Shown: in pieces, positions 10,671 to 21,223 of the stretch
How the letters are laid out: every line of letters starts with the position of its first letter
Position numbering within the stretch: position 1 is the first letter of the stretch
NCBI RefSeq assembly: GCF_030272615.1
Contig: NC_081409.1
Location: forward strand, 206,691,190-206,755,189
Source: Cryptomeria japonica
Lineage: Eukaryota > Streptophyta > Pinopsida > Cupressales > Cupressaceae
Reading direction: 5' to 3'
Length of the DNA stretch: 64,000 nt
Program-made: the position numbers and the translations under genes
The notes under the pieces: generated by a model
Database searches by the model: none
Told to the model about the DNA's origin: nothing
Seen by the model: the letters and a program-made list of their open reading frames with translations, nothing else

Positions 10671-12245
10671 TCACCTGGAAGTGGAAGGACCCCTTTGATC
10701 TTGTGATGGAAGTGGATTTTTGAACATCAGATGATCATTATTTGTTGTTTTTGGGTCATGTCCTTCAATTTCAATTTCTCCTTGGTCAATAAGATCCTGA
10801 ATAAGATCTTTTAATCGGTGACAATTACTTGTCTTGTGTCCTCTCCCTTGGTGGAAATCGCAGTGTTCAGTATCTCGCCACCATGCGGGTTTGACCTGAG
10901 GTTCATAGTTTGATGTTTTAGGTAGAGTGACCAAATTTTGAGAAATGAGTTGTCGCAATACTGTTTCAATGGGTTCCCCTAAGGGAGTGTATGTGCATTT
11001 TTGTTTTTGCTAATGAGGTCTTGGTTCATCATGAGATGTGATGCGACCTTGATTGGAAGGAATATTTGTGTTATTCTGAGGTGGAGGATTTTGTCCTGCA
11101 AATTGAACCACAAGTTGTGCATTTTGTATAGTCTTGGCATCCACAACCCCATCATTGACGATATTCTTGTTTTTGTTCCAGAAGCTTGGTTTATCACTAT
11201 TGAAGCATGGGCGAGGATCATCCTTTGGTTCATTATAGATTTTGATGAGTCCTTTCTTGATGAGGGCTCACTCACATTTCAAACCCTTGGTGATCATATC
11301 ATTAAAAGAGTTTGTGTCTTTGACATCTAGGTGAAATTCCATCTCTTCGTTTAAGTTGGAAATGAATATTTCCACTAGTTCTCATTCAGGTAACTGAAGA
11401 GAACGTCTGCTAGACATTTGGCACCATCGTTGCAGGAATACTGAGAATAGTTCACCTGGTTTTTGTTTGGTGTTGCATAGATCAACCATGGTGATGTCGC
11501 ATTCAATGTTATGAGAGTAATGAGCTAGGAACTTCTGGATGAGTTCCTCAAATGTTCTAATGCCACCTAATAGTCAGGAAAACCATGATGTGGTTGTTCC
11601 TCCCAAGCTTTGGGGAAAAAGGTGCATTAGGTAGGTGTCTTCATATGCCACTTCAAGACAAGCGGAATGAAATTCTTTGACATGATCACGGGGATCCCCC
11701 TTTCCTCTATATTTTTCAAATTTGGGTGTTTCGAATCCGCGTGGAAATGGTGGCATGTATAGATTCCTATCAAAAGGATAGGGACATATGTCATTGAGTG
11801 AGAATTGGTTAGTCTTGACACCACTATGAAGCTGTTGGGCGAGATTCTCGACTTGTTGCCGCATCATCTCCATTTCATTTGGAGGAGGAGGTGGTGGGTT
11901 ACCTCGAGGAATGTTATATTTGATGGGATCTCTACCTCTTTCCTCTTCATGGCGACTTTGTCTTTCTGATGCTTGTCTTAATTGGGCAAGATCAAAGTCA
12001 GAGGGGAGTTTTGCTCCTTCTTGAGCGAGTCTTAAGAAGTGAGCATCCGCATTGCTCCTGAGTATTTCGTCAAACAGTCTATTAAAGAGAGGGTTATGCT
12101 GGGCCCTTTCTATTGTTGCAGGAGTAGGAGTACTTGGGTTTTCATCATTCGCATTTCCTCCAAGTGCTTCTTGAAATTCATTGAGATTTTCCTCTTCTTC
12201 TTCTTCCATTTCTATTTCTCGTTGCCTTGACTGTGATCAGGTTTG
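10671..12245 (-). pseudogene. gag of A
   Basis: One frame holds an acidic N-terminus with a polyglutamate run, a PPPPP stretch, the CPYPFDRNLYMPPFPRGF motif with a capsid-like domain (12209-11574), and a zinc knuckle CDFHQGRGHKTSNC (about 10845-10890). Several stops break it. By comparison with B (start 23927) the original ATG near 12245 has become ATA and a TGA follows five codons later; the methionine at 12209 is internal. Gag packages the genomic RNA in cytoplasmic particles. Confidence 0.88.
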
Positions 12246-12702
12246 GGCTATTTTGCTTGCAAGCTTTTGTTGAAGTTGATTGAAGATGATGATGAGTTTT
12301 TGATGAAATGAAAGATTTAATGGTTGGTGAATTGTGTTTGCACGTGGATCTCTAGCACTTTTAAGGTGGATGTAATCGAAATTCCTTCTTTGAATTGCTT
12401 GTTTGTTTTGATAAGATTTGATGTGATAAGGTGTAGAGAAATCTGAGATGTGTTACAAATTGAACTACCTAGTAATGAGAGGATTCACTCGTGAACTAGT
12501 TTTAACCTGCGTAGATGTGTCTCTTAGGATGAGCTTATCCTAGATGTAGAAACAATCTAAAAAAGTGATGTGATGCATTTGACTCAAGCAATATCTAAAA
12601 AGAGAACTTGGGACAAGAACCTCTTAATGTTTTGAGAGTTGGAACGGATTGATGATGAAGTGATAATGTATGAAGAAGATGATGGATGAAATGTTTTCAA
12701 CT

Positions 12703-13086
12703 TCAATAAAAACTTTGTGTTACAAATGGGACAAACTCTATCTCTTCTCTTCCGGGTGTTGGTGGTATTTCTCGAGCTGTGTTGTATGTGATACAGACAT
12801 TTGGAAAAAAGTTGGGATTAATCTTACCTCCTTGGTTTTTGTGATAACTCAGAGCTCTATATTGCATAAAAGCTCTGCGGTTCAATGATTCTGAATCAAA
12901 TTCATTTGTTTTGCCTTGAAGGTAGAGACACATGTGACGCAGAAAGACTCTATGTGAGACAAAGATTTGTCTATTTATATAGAAGAATTTCCTCCTTTTG
13001 ATCAAAGCCTTTGAGCTTAATGGTCTTTTTTTCAAGTTGATATTCTGATGACGCTTCTTCTTTTGCAAGATGTGAAGAATGGTCAT
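12703..13086 (-). CDS. ORF0 of A, conserved 127-codon unknown protein
   Basis: An intact 127-codon frame lies between the leader and gag. B has a frame of exactly the same length at 23106-23489, about 77% identical in protein sequence by hand alignment. The protein is basic at its start (KKRPLSSKALIKRRK) and has a conserved middle (QYRALSYH, GGKINP, FFP) and C-terminus (FVTQSFY). In the last 70 codons I count about 19 synonymous and 18 replacement codon differences between A and B, fewer replacements than expected without constraint. I chose the methionine at 13086 because conservation starts there; upstream the A and B frames disagree. I recognise no family. Ogre-type Tat elements are known to have an extra ORF upstream of gag. 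Confidence 0.65.
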   Translation of the reverse strand: MTILHILQKKKRHQNINLKKRPLSSKALIKRRKFFYINRQIFVSHRVFLRHMCLYLQGKTNEFDSESLNRRAFMQYRALSYHKNQGGKINPNFFPNVCITYNTAREIPPTPGREEIEFVPFVTQSFY

Positions 13087-14929
13087 AAAGTTTTGATACT
13101 TTTGTTGTTTGCACTTTGTTTTTGATGTGTTTTGGCTGGATAAATACTTTGTTTTTGGGATTGATTTTTTTGATTTTTCTTTGACAAGAAAACAAAGCAA
13201 GCACGCAAACACAAGAATGTTGCCTCAAAGGCACAAATGAGTATGGGTCGAGATCAACCCAATCCTTGGACTTGTATATGACCCTTCCTTTATATGTATT
13301 TTAAGGTGTATTTCCAAAGCCTAAAGTCAGCTCAATTTGCACTTGGTCTTGACTAAAACGAACACACTTCAAACACTCTTTATCCCTAAGGTCAAATGGC
13401 CAATTGTGATAAATTTAGCCCACATCTTGATATTTCTTCGACTTTGGTACTACATACCTTATGAATCCTGCCTTGGCAGGTAAGGATGTGATATACTAAG
13501 TCTTGCACAAGCATAACAAATAGATGATCCCTATGATGGGGGAGTCACCACTTTTATCAAGCCACAAGTGACTTTGCAAAAAGCTATGTTTCTACTCAAG
13601 GAAATATGTATGGTGAGTATCTTGGAAGCAAAACCATCTATGCTCTTGCACTAAATTATATTGCAAATATCCTCAATCAATAGAACGGGTGGGCTACTAC
13701 TTAAAGGTGTTTAGTCATGTTCGATGTTTTTGGACATAAGTTCATTCTGCAGTGACTCACTTAAGAGCCTTGTAACTGGTGGTGGGGCCCATTTTTCCTT
13801 TCGGCCAGTTACACTGTAGGAACAGCTATACCCAAGGCTACAACTTTCGCTCTCACCTGATTTCTATAACGGCTCGAAGGATTTACCACGCGAGGTCGTT
13901 CCCAAGAGTGATGTGTCTCTTGGCAGGCTTCTCTTAAAAAGATAAAATTTTGAGTGTTACTAGCACTTTTCTCTTGCACCTAGGACCATGAAAGCCAAGG
14001 GAGAGGATAGTGTGTGTTAGAGGTAGGACCACTAGACTGACTTTGTGCACAAGTGTTCCAAGCACGAAAAACACTTGTTCTTTTTAATCCACCATTGCAA
14101 TGTGATCTAACTATTTGGAGATGTTGCTCCAACAGTCATGGTGTTTGTTTTAACTTCAAAGGCAATATGTGTTGTAATCTAGAAATTGGAAGTCCTGGTC
14201 AACTGAATTGAAAACACGTCTTGCTTGAAGTAAAATTATTTTTGAGCTTGAAGGAAAAATGGCTTGTTCTTTTTAGATTGCCCAAAACAAAGTGTTGATT
14301 GTAAATTTCTTTAAGTTGATGCAAGAAAATAAATTGTTGATTTTAAGCCCCAAAAGAAGATGAGTCCTAACTTGCAATGAAAGCAAATGTTTGTTTTTGT
14401 TCAGTTTTAAAGCACCAAAGACAAGTGACCCTAACTAGAAAGCACGAAAATTTTCTTTGTTCAAGTTTTAAAGCACCAAAAAGAAAGTTTGTGGTTTTTA
14501 ATGGTGAGTTTTAAACATGCACAAACAACAAATGGTTAGTAAAATCTATGTCCAAGGGGGGACTTCCACAAGTCTAAAATTTTCACTTTTTTGGTTACAA
14601 GGTGTTTTGTACAATGTTCTGTTACAATAGCACTAGTCTGCGTTTGAATAGAGGCACTATTTAACACGAAAGCGCTGAAAGAAGGGGAAAGATAGAGAGG
14701 TAAAAGCGCTGAAAAATAGTTAATAGCGCCAAAACAACATCAAAAGCACCAAAACAACTCCAAAAGTGCTGAACTTGAGACAATAGCGCTATTATAAGAA
14801 CAATAGCGCTAAAACCATAAGTATCGGTAGCGCTAGAATGTGTTCAATAGCGCCAAAGTGCAACCTGTGTGACACTTTCAACATTCAAACATGTTAGTTT
14901 GTTAAAAATGATGATACTTTTGGTGTTTT
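13087..14929 (-). other. Untranslated leader of A
   Basis: About 1.8 kb lies between the primer site and ORF0. It is conserved in inverted orientation with B's leader (21220-23105). It contains no long frame but has the motif array at 14640-14869 and, around 14280-14520, repeated units built on CAAAGCACCAAAA-like segments, also seen in B at 21650-21900. Confidence 0.7.
14640..14869. repeat. AGCGC motif array in the leader of A
   Basis: AGCGCT, AGCGCC or near variants recur about ten times in 230 bases, often as AATAGCGCTA followed by AA-rich sequence, spaced about 15-30 bases. B has the same kind of array at 21290-21540 with different exact spacing. Confidence 0.75.
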
Positions 14930-14949
14930 GATTCACGTCAGGTTCACCA
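14930..14949 (-). other. Primer-binding site of A (tRNA-Trp)
   Basis: On the minus strand, two bases after the LTR end, the sequence TGGTGAACCTGACGTG begins. From memory this is the complement of the plant tRNA-Trp 3' end with one mismatch in these bases. B carries a closer match at 21199. Confidence 0.8.
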
Positions 14950-14951
14950 AA

Positions 14952-16335
14952 TGATGCCCTGCAAGATGGACAAGGTTAGTCAATGATAAACAACACAAAA
15001 GACAAGAAACCTTTAGTGTTAGTTAATCAAAAACTAATCTAAATAGGCATATCAAGAGAGACACTAAAATCATGCTAATATATCTAACAAATGAAACAAA
15101 GATAATGAGGCATCTCCAAATGCCTCTTAGCATGGTCTTAGCTCCTTCTCCCTTGTTCCTCTCCTCTCCAAGTTCCAAAATAGTGTAGCTCTCAGCAACT
15201 TTTTGCACTATGGATGCTTATGGAGGATTGAGATTGAAATATTGCTCTAAATGTGAATAAAGAAACTAATATTAAGCTATTGATACTAAAATTGATTTAT
15301 TTTAACCAAAATGACAATACATGAGTTTGCTATGCTAAATGCTCTCTTAAAATGCCTATAGGTTAAATGCATACAAGTTTTCAGGATCTGGATTATGAAG
15401 AAATGGGCTCTATTTATAGGGAAAATGGAGAAATGGATGGTTGAGATTGAGTAATCTCAACAAGGGTCAGGATTGAATGATTTCAAATCCATGTGAGGGC
15501 TTTCAACCCAATCTCAGGATGACAAGTGTCAATGTGAGATAGGTTGAGAGGGGAGGGAATAAGCATTTAATGCTTGACATGACCTTGGGAGTTAAAGTCA
15601 AGGTTGGTTGAATGAATAAACTCTTTATTCAAAGAATAAAGCTTTTATCCAATGGATAAACTCTTTTGCAAATGTGAAATGGATGAATATAGTCAAAACA
15701 ATAAATGTTTGGGGAGACAAGTTTGAAATAACCATAAATGGTTATGTAAGAGCCATAAATGGTCATGTAAGAGCCATTAGTGGTCTTGGAAGACTTTGGG
15801 GGTTAATTTGTTGAACACACAAAGCATTAAATGCTTTTCAAAGACTTTGGAGTCTTTGAGAAGTGACTCCATTTTGCTTAGGAATGTGACAATAATTAGG
15901 GGATGGATTAGGCTAATTAGGAAGGGGTTAGAAGAATCTAGAAGGGGATTAGATTTTGCAAGTGGATTTGGTGGGTGAGGGAAAATAGGATTTTATTAAA
16001 ATAAATTAATTTATTTCAATAAATGTTTGCAAGTTGCATTTGTAGGAAAATGCAAGTGGAGGGGGGATAATGATTTAAATAAATGTTTTTATTTAATTTA
16101 TTTAAAAGAGGAATAGGGGGATTTAATTAAATAAATAGATTTTATTTATTTAATTGATTGTGAATTTGGTTTAATGAATTAATTAAAATAAATGAATAAT
16201 TTATTTAATTAATAGAAGAATGTTTGGAGATGAATTAATTAAATATTAATTTAATTAATTGATGGCTAGTGTATTTTTAATCAAATAAATAGCGAATATT
16301 TATTTAATTAAGTTGGACAGATTTGTGTGACTACA
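14952..16335 (-). repeat. 5' LTR of element A
   Basis: The 1384-bp LTR reads TGTAGTCACA to GCATCA on the minus strand. It abuts F sequence at 16336 and the primer site at 14949. A TATA-like box (CTATAAATAGAG on the minus strand) lies at 15409-15420 and is the likely promoter. It is about 98-99% identical to the 3' LTR by eye. Confidence 0.92.
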
Positions 16336-17038
16336 ACCACGATCGAGATTCTCAAATCTTCAAACTCACAAGCTTTGGTAGCTAATAAAGGGAATCAAAG
16401 CAATTAAGGAAAAGGCAAGAACCAAAAGCAACCTAATCCTAAACAAGATGGAGCACAATCATCCTCTCCACAACAAGGTGATTCTACATCCTCACCTAAG
16501 AGGAAATCATATAAGGACAATATTTTTTGTGCATATTGCAAGAAGTCAGGACATGATGAACATCATTATTACAAGAAGGATATTGATGAGTTGAAGAATC
16601 TTCTTGAGAAGAACAAAATCAACCTACCTTCTAGAATGTCTACTTCGGCTTCAAAAGAAAAGGATAAAGGGAAGGATCACTCTTTTGGGACAGATAAAGG
16701 AAAGGGACAAGCTCTTTGTGCTACTACAAGTCATGATTCGGGGAGATGGATTCTAGATTCAGGGGCTTCTCATCATATGGCATCTTCATAGTCTATGTTC
16801 TCTTCATTTGAGCCTTGACACATGCCATGGATTTTGATGGGCAATCATAATACATGGATGTGATTAGGAAATGATCTATTTCCATTGGGGATAACTCCTT
16901 CAATGATGTGTTGTGCGTACCCCACTTGATAAACAATCTTCTTTCCATCTATCAAATCACACATGGGGCAACTAGGAAAATTGTGGAGTTCACACCTAAT
17001 TCAGCTATCATTAGAGACTTATAGACTAGAGCTATCAT
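16336..17038 (+). pseudogene. gag C-terminus, protease and pre-integrase remnant of F
   Basis: The plus strand encodes CAYCKKSGHDEHHYY, a zinc knuckle whose last cysteine is a tyrosine, then a lysine-rich linker. Next comes WILDSGASHHM, the copia retropepsin active site (codons ending near 16780). A TAG follows at 16789-16791. After further stops the text NNLLSIYQITHG and RKIVEF (about 16928-16990) is the usual copia segment between protease and integrase. The gag N-terminus is missing at the junction with A. Confidence 0.8.
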
Positions 17039-17039
17039 T

Positions 17040-17741
17040 GTGAATGGGGTGGTTGATCATGCATCTCGGTTGTACACCTTTTCATATTTTGGTCCTATTG
17101 ATGAGGTTGATTCTTCACTTGATGATTCAGATTTTGAGGAGAACTTTGGGTACTTGAACTTGGGGATTCTCACATGTGACCCCATTCTTGAGCCTTGCAC
17201 TTCATCTCCTCCTATTGATATCACATCACCTATTGCACCTGATGATGCAGCTAGTGCAACAATTTTGCCTTCTTATGACTCAGTGCAACAGGATATTTCA
17301 TGTCTTTCAGCTTCAATTGATTGGGATGACTACTTGACAGACATTCTGGGTTTGTTTGTGAAGTCCTACATTGCAGATTTGGGAGACATCATTAATGACA
17401 TTCATCTTCTCTTTGATGAAGATGATCCTTCTTCGATTGTTGCAAGGGAACACTCTGACCCTCTTGTGTATTCTCTACATGATCCTTTTTTCAAGGTTGA
17501 CATGATTGCGGATATATTTGTACAACAATTGGAGGAGGTCTCTTTATGTTTAGAGGAGACATGTGAGTCTTTGGGACTTGTTCTACATTGTTCTCCACTA
17601 GATATTGGAGTGCCTTTTTCAGCAGTGTGGAGTAGTTCACCACCTTTGGAGGGGGTAACTTTTAACATCGACATGGGGATACGAGCAATTTTTAGAGATT
17701 TCATACATCATGAGTTTTTTCCCTACATCTTTCCTTCATGA
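17040..17741 (+). CDS. Acidic unknown ORF in place of copia pol in F
   Basis: The 233-codon frame begins with a segment typical of the copia pre-integrase region (NGVVDHASRLYTF). It then becomes acidic and serine-rich (many DD, DDSDFEE and LFDEDD runs) with hydrophobic patches. No integrase zinc motif, RT or RNase H follows; the region to the polypurine tract is noncoding. The frame probably started upstream in the protease frame, so the first methionine is not necessarily a start. I do not recognise the tail. Confidence 0.5.
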   Translation: MNGVVDHASRLYTFSYFGPIDEVDSSLDDSDFEENFGYLNLGILTCDPILEPCTSSPPIDITSPIAPDDAASATILPSYDSVQQDISCLSASIDWDDYLTDILGLFVKSYIADLGDIINDIHLLFDEDDPSSIVAREHSDPLVYSLHDPFFKVDMIADIFVQQLEEVSLCLEETCESLGLVLHCSPLDIGVPFSAVWSSSPPLEGVTFNIDMGIRAIFRDFIHHEFFPYIFPS

Positions 17742-18172
17742 TTGGGGAGATCTCATGGATACACCTTTAGTTTTGTTTCTTCCCAAGGGGAGGAATGTTG
17801 TTCGACATTCATGGAGCAACTTCTTCATTCATTCTCGAGCTTCTACCATTGGTGTAGATTCTAGATTGAGGGGGGGATACCTAGCTTCTCTTCTTCTCTC
17901 ATATGGGGGGGACTTTTTCCTCACACGGGCTTTTGTCCTTTACATACTTCTATGAGAGTTCTCTTGTATAGTTTTCATCTCTCTTTTGGGGGAGGGTTTT
18001 TTCCCATTGGGTTTTTCTCTCTTTCCCCGCTTTATGAGAGATTACATTGGTTTGTGTGCATTTGCATTTGTACATGGGAACCTAACATGGCCTTGTAGCC
18101 AGGACCCATCTTGCATTGCTTAGTTGCATTGTAGACTTAAGTGCATTCCCCTAAGTTGCACTTAAGGGGGGG
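17742..18172 (+). other. 3' noncoding region and polypurine tract of F
   Basis: The segment contains several G-runs (near 17870, 17905, 17985 and 18165). The last, AAGGGGGGG at 18164-18172, directly precedes the LTR and is the polypurine tract. A short open frame at 17710-17955 looks accidental. Confidence 0.7.
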
Positions 18173-18635
18173 TGTTGGTGTAATTAATTATTCATCTTGG
18201 ATGTTATTACACTTTACTTAAGTTTACTTAGCTACATGCATATTATAGTAGTTTGGTTATGAGACACTTTGGTGTTTGTGCCACATTAAGATAGCGTGTG
18301 TAGGAGAATTTCCACCTTTTGTCATCTTATCTTGTTGTTACATTTCACCTTCGGTGGGTGGTCCACCTCTTATGAAATATTATATTGTTTCTCCTACCTA
18401 CCACACCTATTTCTTACCTACCCTTGTTTCTCATTGAGCCACATGTCATGTTTGTGTGCTCACATATCCATATAGCATTGCCTATATAAGTAGGCTCATC
18501 TACATTGTATGTATTGATTGATTGATGATCAAGTTGATCAATATTTCATCTTGATGGAATATAGTTTATTCCTATCAATATTTTGTCTCTCTATTGTACT
18601 TTTCATTGAGCTCTTGATCTTGGCAAAATCTCACA
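18173..18635 (+). repeat. 3' LTR of element F
   Basis: The 463-bp LTR starts TGTTGGTG after the polypurine tract and ends TCACA. A TATA box (TATATAAG) lies at 18483-18490. The last 129 bases match the start of the window. Confidence 0.9.
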
Positions 18636-19764
18636 CAAGTGAAAGCTATATGAAATGCAGATCTTTTTGGCATGTCATTATACTCAGTCATATGATAGCA
18701 GACTACATGGGCTTAGGATGGGACAATGGAAAAGGGGGATAGAAGGTAGAAGATATGGAAGTAAAAAGAGATTCTTATACTATTATCATCATTGAACTTT
18801 ATTATGGCAAATAGGTTGTGACCATCTAGGTATAGGTTCGACCCAGAAAGTCATTGTACCTATTTGCATGGAGATTAGACAGACACAAACAAGGAATGTC
18901 CCAATTCATATTAGACTCACAACATTCTCATATCCTTGGACAAGCCATACCATTGCTAAGATACAATCCACATATAGCAAAAAATAGTAGGTGAATCATA
19001 CCCCATTCTCGCCTTTCTAGTCAAAGACATCCTGGAGATAGAATCTCTAGTCAGAGCCATCCTGGAAAAGCTAAAAGACATATTACCTTAAAATATGAAT
19101 CAAAAGAAAACCAAGACTTGACACAAACATTCAATGAAATCCTCAAGTTATTTGTGTTTCTTGCCACATATGTTAATATGTTTAATTTGGTCACAATGTT
19201 GTTATCTTGATAAAGGACAGATTATGCTGAAAACCATGTTGTTGCCAAAGTCTGTTGAAAGATTTGATTTGTTGAAAGCCCCACTACTGCTTGTGTCTCA
19301 TCTAAAACTGATTGAATCCATGAAACTGATACTTTATTGCGAAGAAGAATGGAACTTTATTGCAGATTGGCGATGCAAGTGATCTTTTATTGTCACTTAT
19401 GTGTGAAAATGAGGAGAAAGGAAAATACGATGCTCCTCAAAACATGCAATGCTCAAGGTACCAATTCCATCACTAGATTTAGGATTTTGCCCCAGTTGCA
19501 GATTGGACCTGATTTATTATGGAAGAAAAGGGTGAAAAGGGAGGTTTATTATGAATGGAGAACCAAGGTAGATCAATAACAATCGATGATGGGAATGGGT
19601 CAATTTATTTTGGAATGAAAGGTTGTGAGTGTGTGAAAAGTGAAAGGATGAGATTGAATCCTGAAGGAAGGAGGAGCAATATCTCTACACATGGCACTGG
19701 TAACCCGGTTTTCACCATGGTACTTGCTCAGGGCGCCACCGAAGTGGTTTTCACCATTGGATGG
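18636..19764 (-). other. 3' noncoding region of C, left piece
   Basis: No credible gene is present. The stretch 19685-19764 aligns with A's 3' region around 4735-4815 (GTGGCAC, GGTTTTCACCAT, GCCACC and GAGTGGTT blocks). The stretch near 18780 shares ATCATTGAACTTT with A near 3565. Joined to 35072 onward, the alignment with A continues across B, which confirms the identity. Confidence 0.65.
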
Positions 19765-21196
19765 TGTAGTCACATAGACCTGTCCATTTTAATTAAATGA
19801 ATATTTCGTATTTATTTGATTAAAAATCCACTAGCCATCAGTTAATTAAATTAATATTTAATTAGTTCATCTTCAAACATTCTCCTATTAATTAAATAAA
19901 TTATTCAATTTATTTTAATTAATTAATTCAACCAAATTCACACTCAATTAAATGAATAAATTCTATTTATTCAATTTAATCCTCTTTCCTCTTTTAAATA
20001 AATTAAATTAAACATTTATTTAAAATCATTATCCGCCCCCCCACCCCCCCAACTTGCATTTTCCTACAAATGCAAGTTGCAACCACAAATTGAAATAAAT
20101 TAATTTTATTTTAATTAAAATTCTATTTTCCCTCACCCACCAAATCCACTTACACTCCTAAACCCCCTTCTAGATTATTCTAAACCCTTCCTAATTAACC
20201 TAATCCATCCCCTAATTATTGTCACATTCCTAAGCAACTTGGAGTCACTTCTCAAAGACTTCAAAGTCTTTGAAAAACATTTTTATTGCTTTGTGTGTTC
20301 AACAATTTAACCTCTAAAAGTCTTCTAAACCACTTATGGCTCTTACATGACCATTTATGGTTAACCCCTAACTCAACCCTCATGTGACTCATGTGTCTCC
20401 TCAAACATTTATTGCTTTGACCATGGTTATCCCTTTTACCTTCGCACAAGAGTTTATCCATTGGATAAAATCATTATTCTTTGGATAATGAATTTATTTA
20501 CTCAACCCAACCTTGACCTTAACTCCCAAGTTAACCTTCAGGTCATGTTAAGCATTTAATGCTTATTCCCTCTCCTCTCAACCTATCTCATATTGACACT
20601 TGTCATCCTGGGATTGGGTTGAAATCCCTCACATGGATTGAATATCATTCAATCCCGACCCTTGTTGAGATTACTCAATCTCAACCATCCATTGCTCCAT
20701 TTTTCCTATAAATAGAGCCCATTTCTTCATAATCCAGATCCTAAAAACTTATATGCATTTAATCTATAGTGAATTTTAGAGAGAGCATTTAGCATAAATC
20801 ACATATATTGTCATTTTGGACTAAAATAAATCTTAGTTCATTTCATAATATGTCTAATTAGTTTGTTTTACACTTGCATAGCATAGTTAAAACATTTCAA
20901 ATCTTGAATCTTCATAAGCATCCATAGTGCAAAAAGTTGCTGAGAGCTACGCTAATTTGGAACTTGGAGAGGAGAGGAACAAAGGAGAAGGAGCTAAGAG
21001 CATGTTAAAAGGCATTTGGAGATGTCTTGTGGTATTTACTTCCATAGTTAAATCCTTTATCATATTTTTAGTGTCTCTTATGATATGCCTTCTGAGATTA
21101 GTTTTTGGTTGATTAACACTAACAGTTTCTTGTGTTTTTGTGTGTTATACGACCCCAAGCTTTTAATCTAACACTTGTCTATTTCACAGAGCATCA
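19765..21196 (+). repeat. 5' LTR of element B
   Basis: The 1432-bp LTR runs TGTAGTCACA to GCATCA. The TATA-like box CTATAAATAGAG is at 20706-20717. It is two to three percent different from the 3' LTR by sampling and clearly of the same family as A's LTRs. Confidence 0.92.
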
Positions 21197-21198
21197 TT

Positions 21199-21223
21199 TG
21201 GTGAACCCGACGTGAATCCAACA
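21199..21223 (+). other. Primer-binding site of B (tRNA-Trp)
   Basis: Two bases after the LTR, TGGTGAACCCGACGTG begins. The match to the complement of plant tRNA-Trp (recalled, not searched) covers about 25 of 26 bases, extending through the T-arm. Tryptophan tRNA is an unusual primer for a plant gypsy element. Confidence 0.85.

Larger units (their letters stand above)
989..16335 (-). mobile_element. Element A: Tat-type Ty3/gypsy retrotransposon inserted in F
   Basis: All coding parts lie on the minus strand in the order ORF0, gag, protease, G-patch, linker, RT, RNase H, second RNase H, integrase. The LTRs (5' at 14952-16335, 3' at 1071-2455) differ at roughly 20 sites by eye, so A is a fairly recent insertion. 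A dual RNase H followed by integrase without a chromodomain is the hallmark of the Tat lineage. Gag-pol is one frame broken by several stop codons plus one indel in the linker, so it is dead. The left end is abnormal: 82 bases of primer site and leader follow the 3' LTR, and the flanks (TTTGG on the left, ACCAC on the right) are not a target-site duplication. Confidence 0.9.
1..18635 (+). mobile_element. Element F: Ty1/copia-type LTR retrotransposon, split by element A
   Basis: The first 129 bases match 18507-18635 with no indels and 4 substitutions, so they are the end of a 5' LTR whose start lies left of the window. Directly after it (130-142) is a primer-binding site complementary to initiator tRNA-Met, as in copia elements. 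The internal region continues to 988, is interrupted by element A, and resumes at 16336 with a gag zinc-knuckle remnant and a copia-type protease motif. It ends in a G-rich polypurine tract and the 3' LTR at 18173-18635. No integrase, reverse transcriptase or RNase H is visible, so it is probably a non-autonomous derivative. The gag N-terminus seems to be missing at the A junction. F probably inserted into element C, because C-like 3' noncoding sequence starts immediately to its right. Confidence 0.8.

Noticed and set aside
10979-11275. 98-codon minus-strand frame inside A's gag
   Set aside because: The true gag frame runs through this region in another register (KGLIKIYNEPKDD..., FWNKNKNIV) and is conserved in B; this frame is a shadow.
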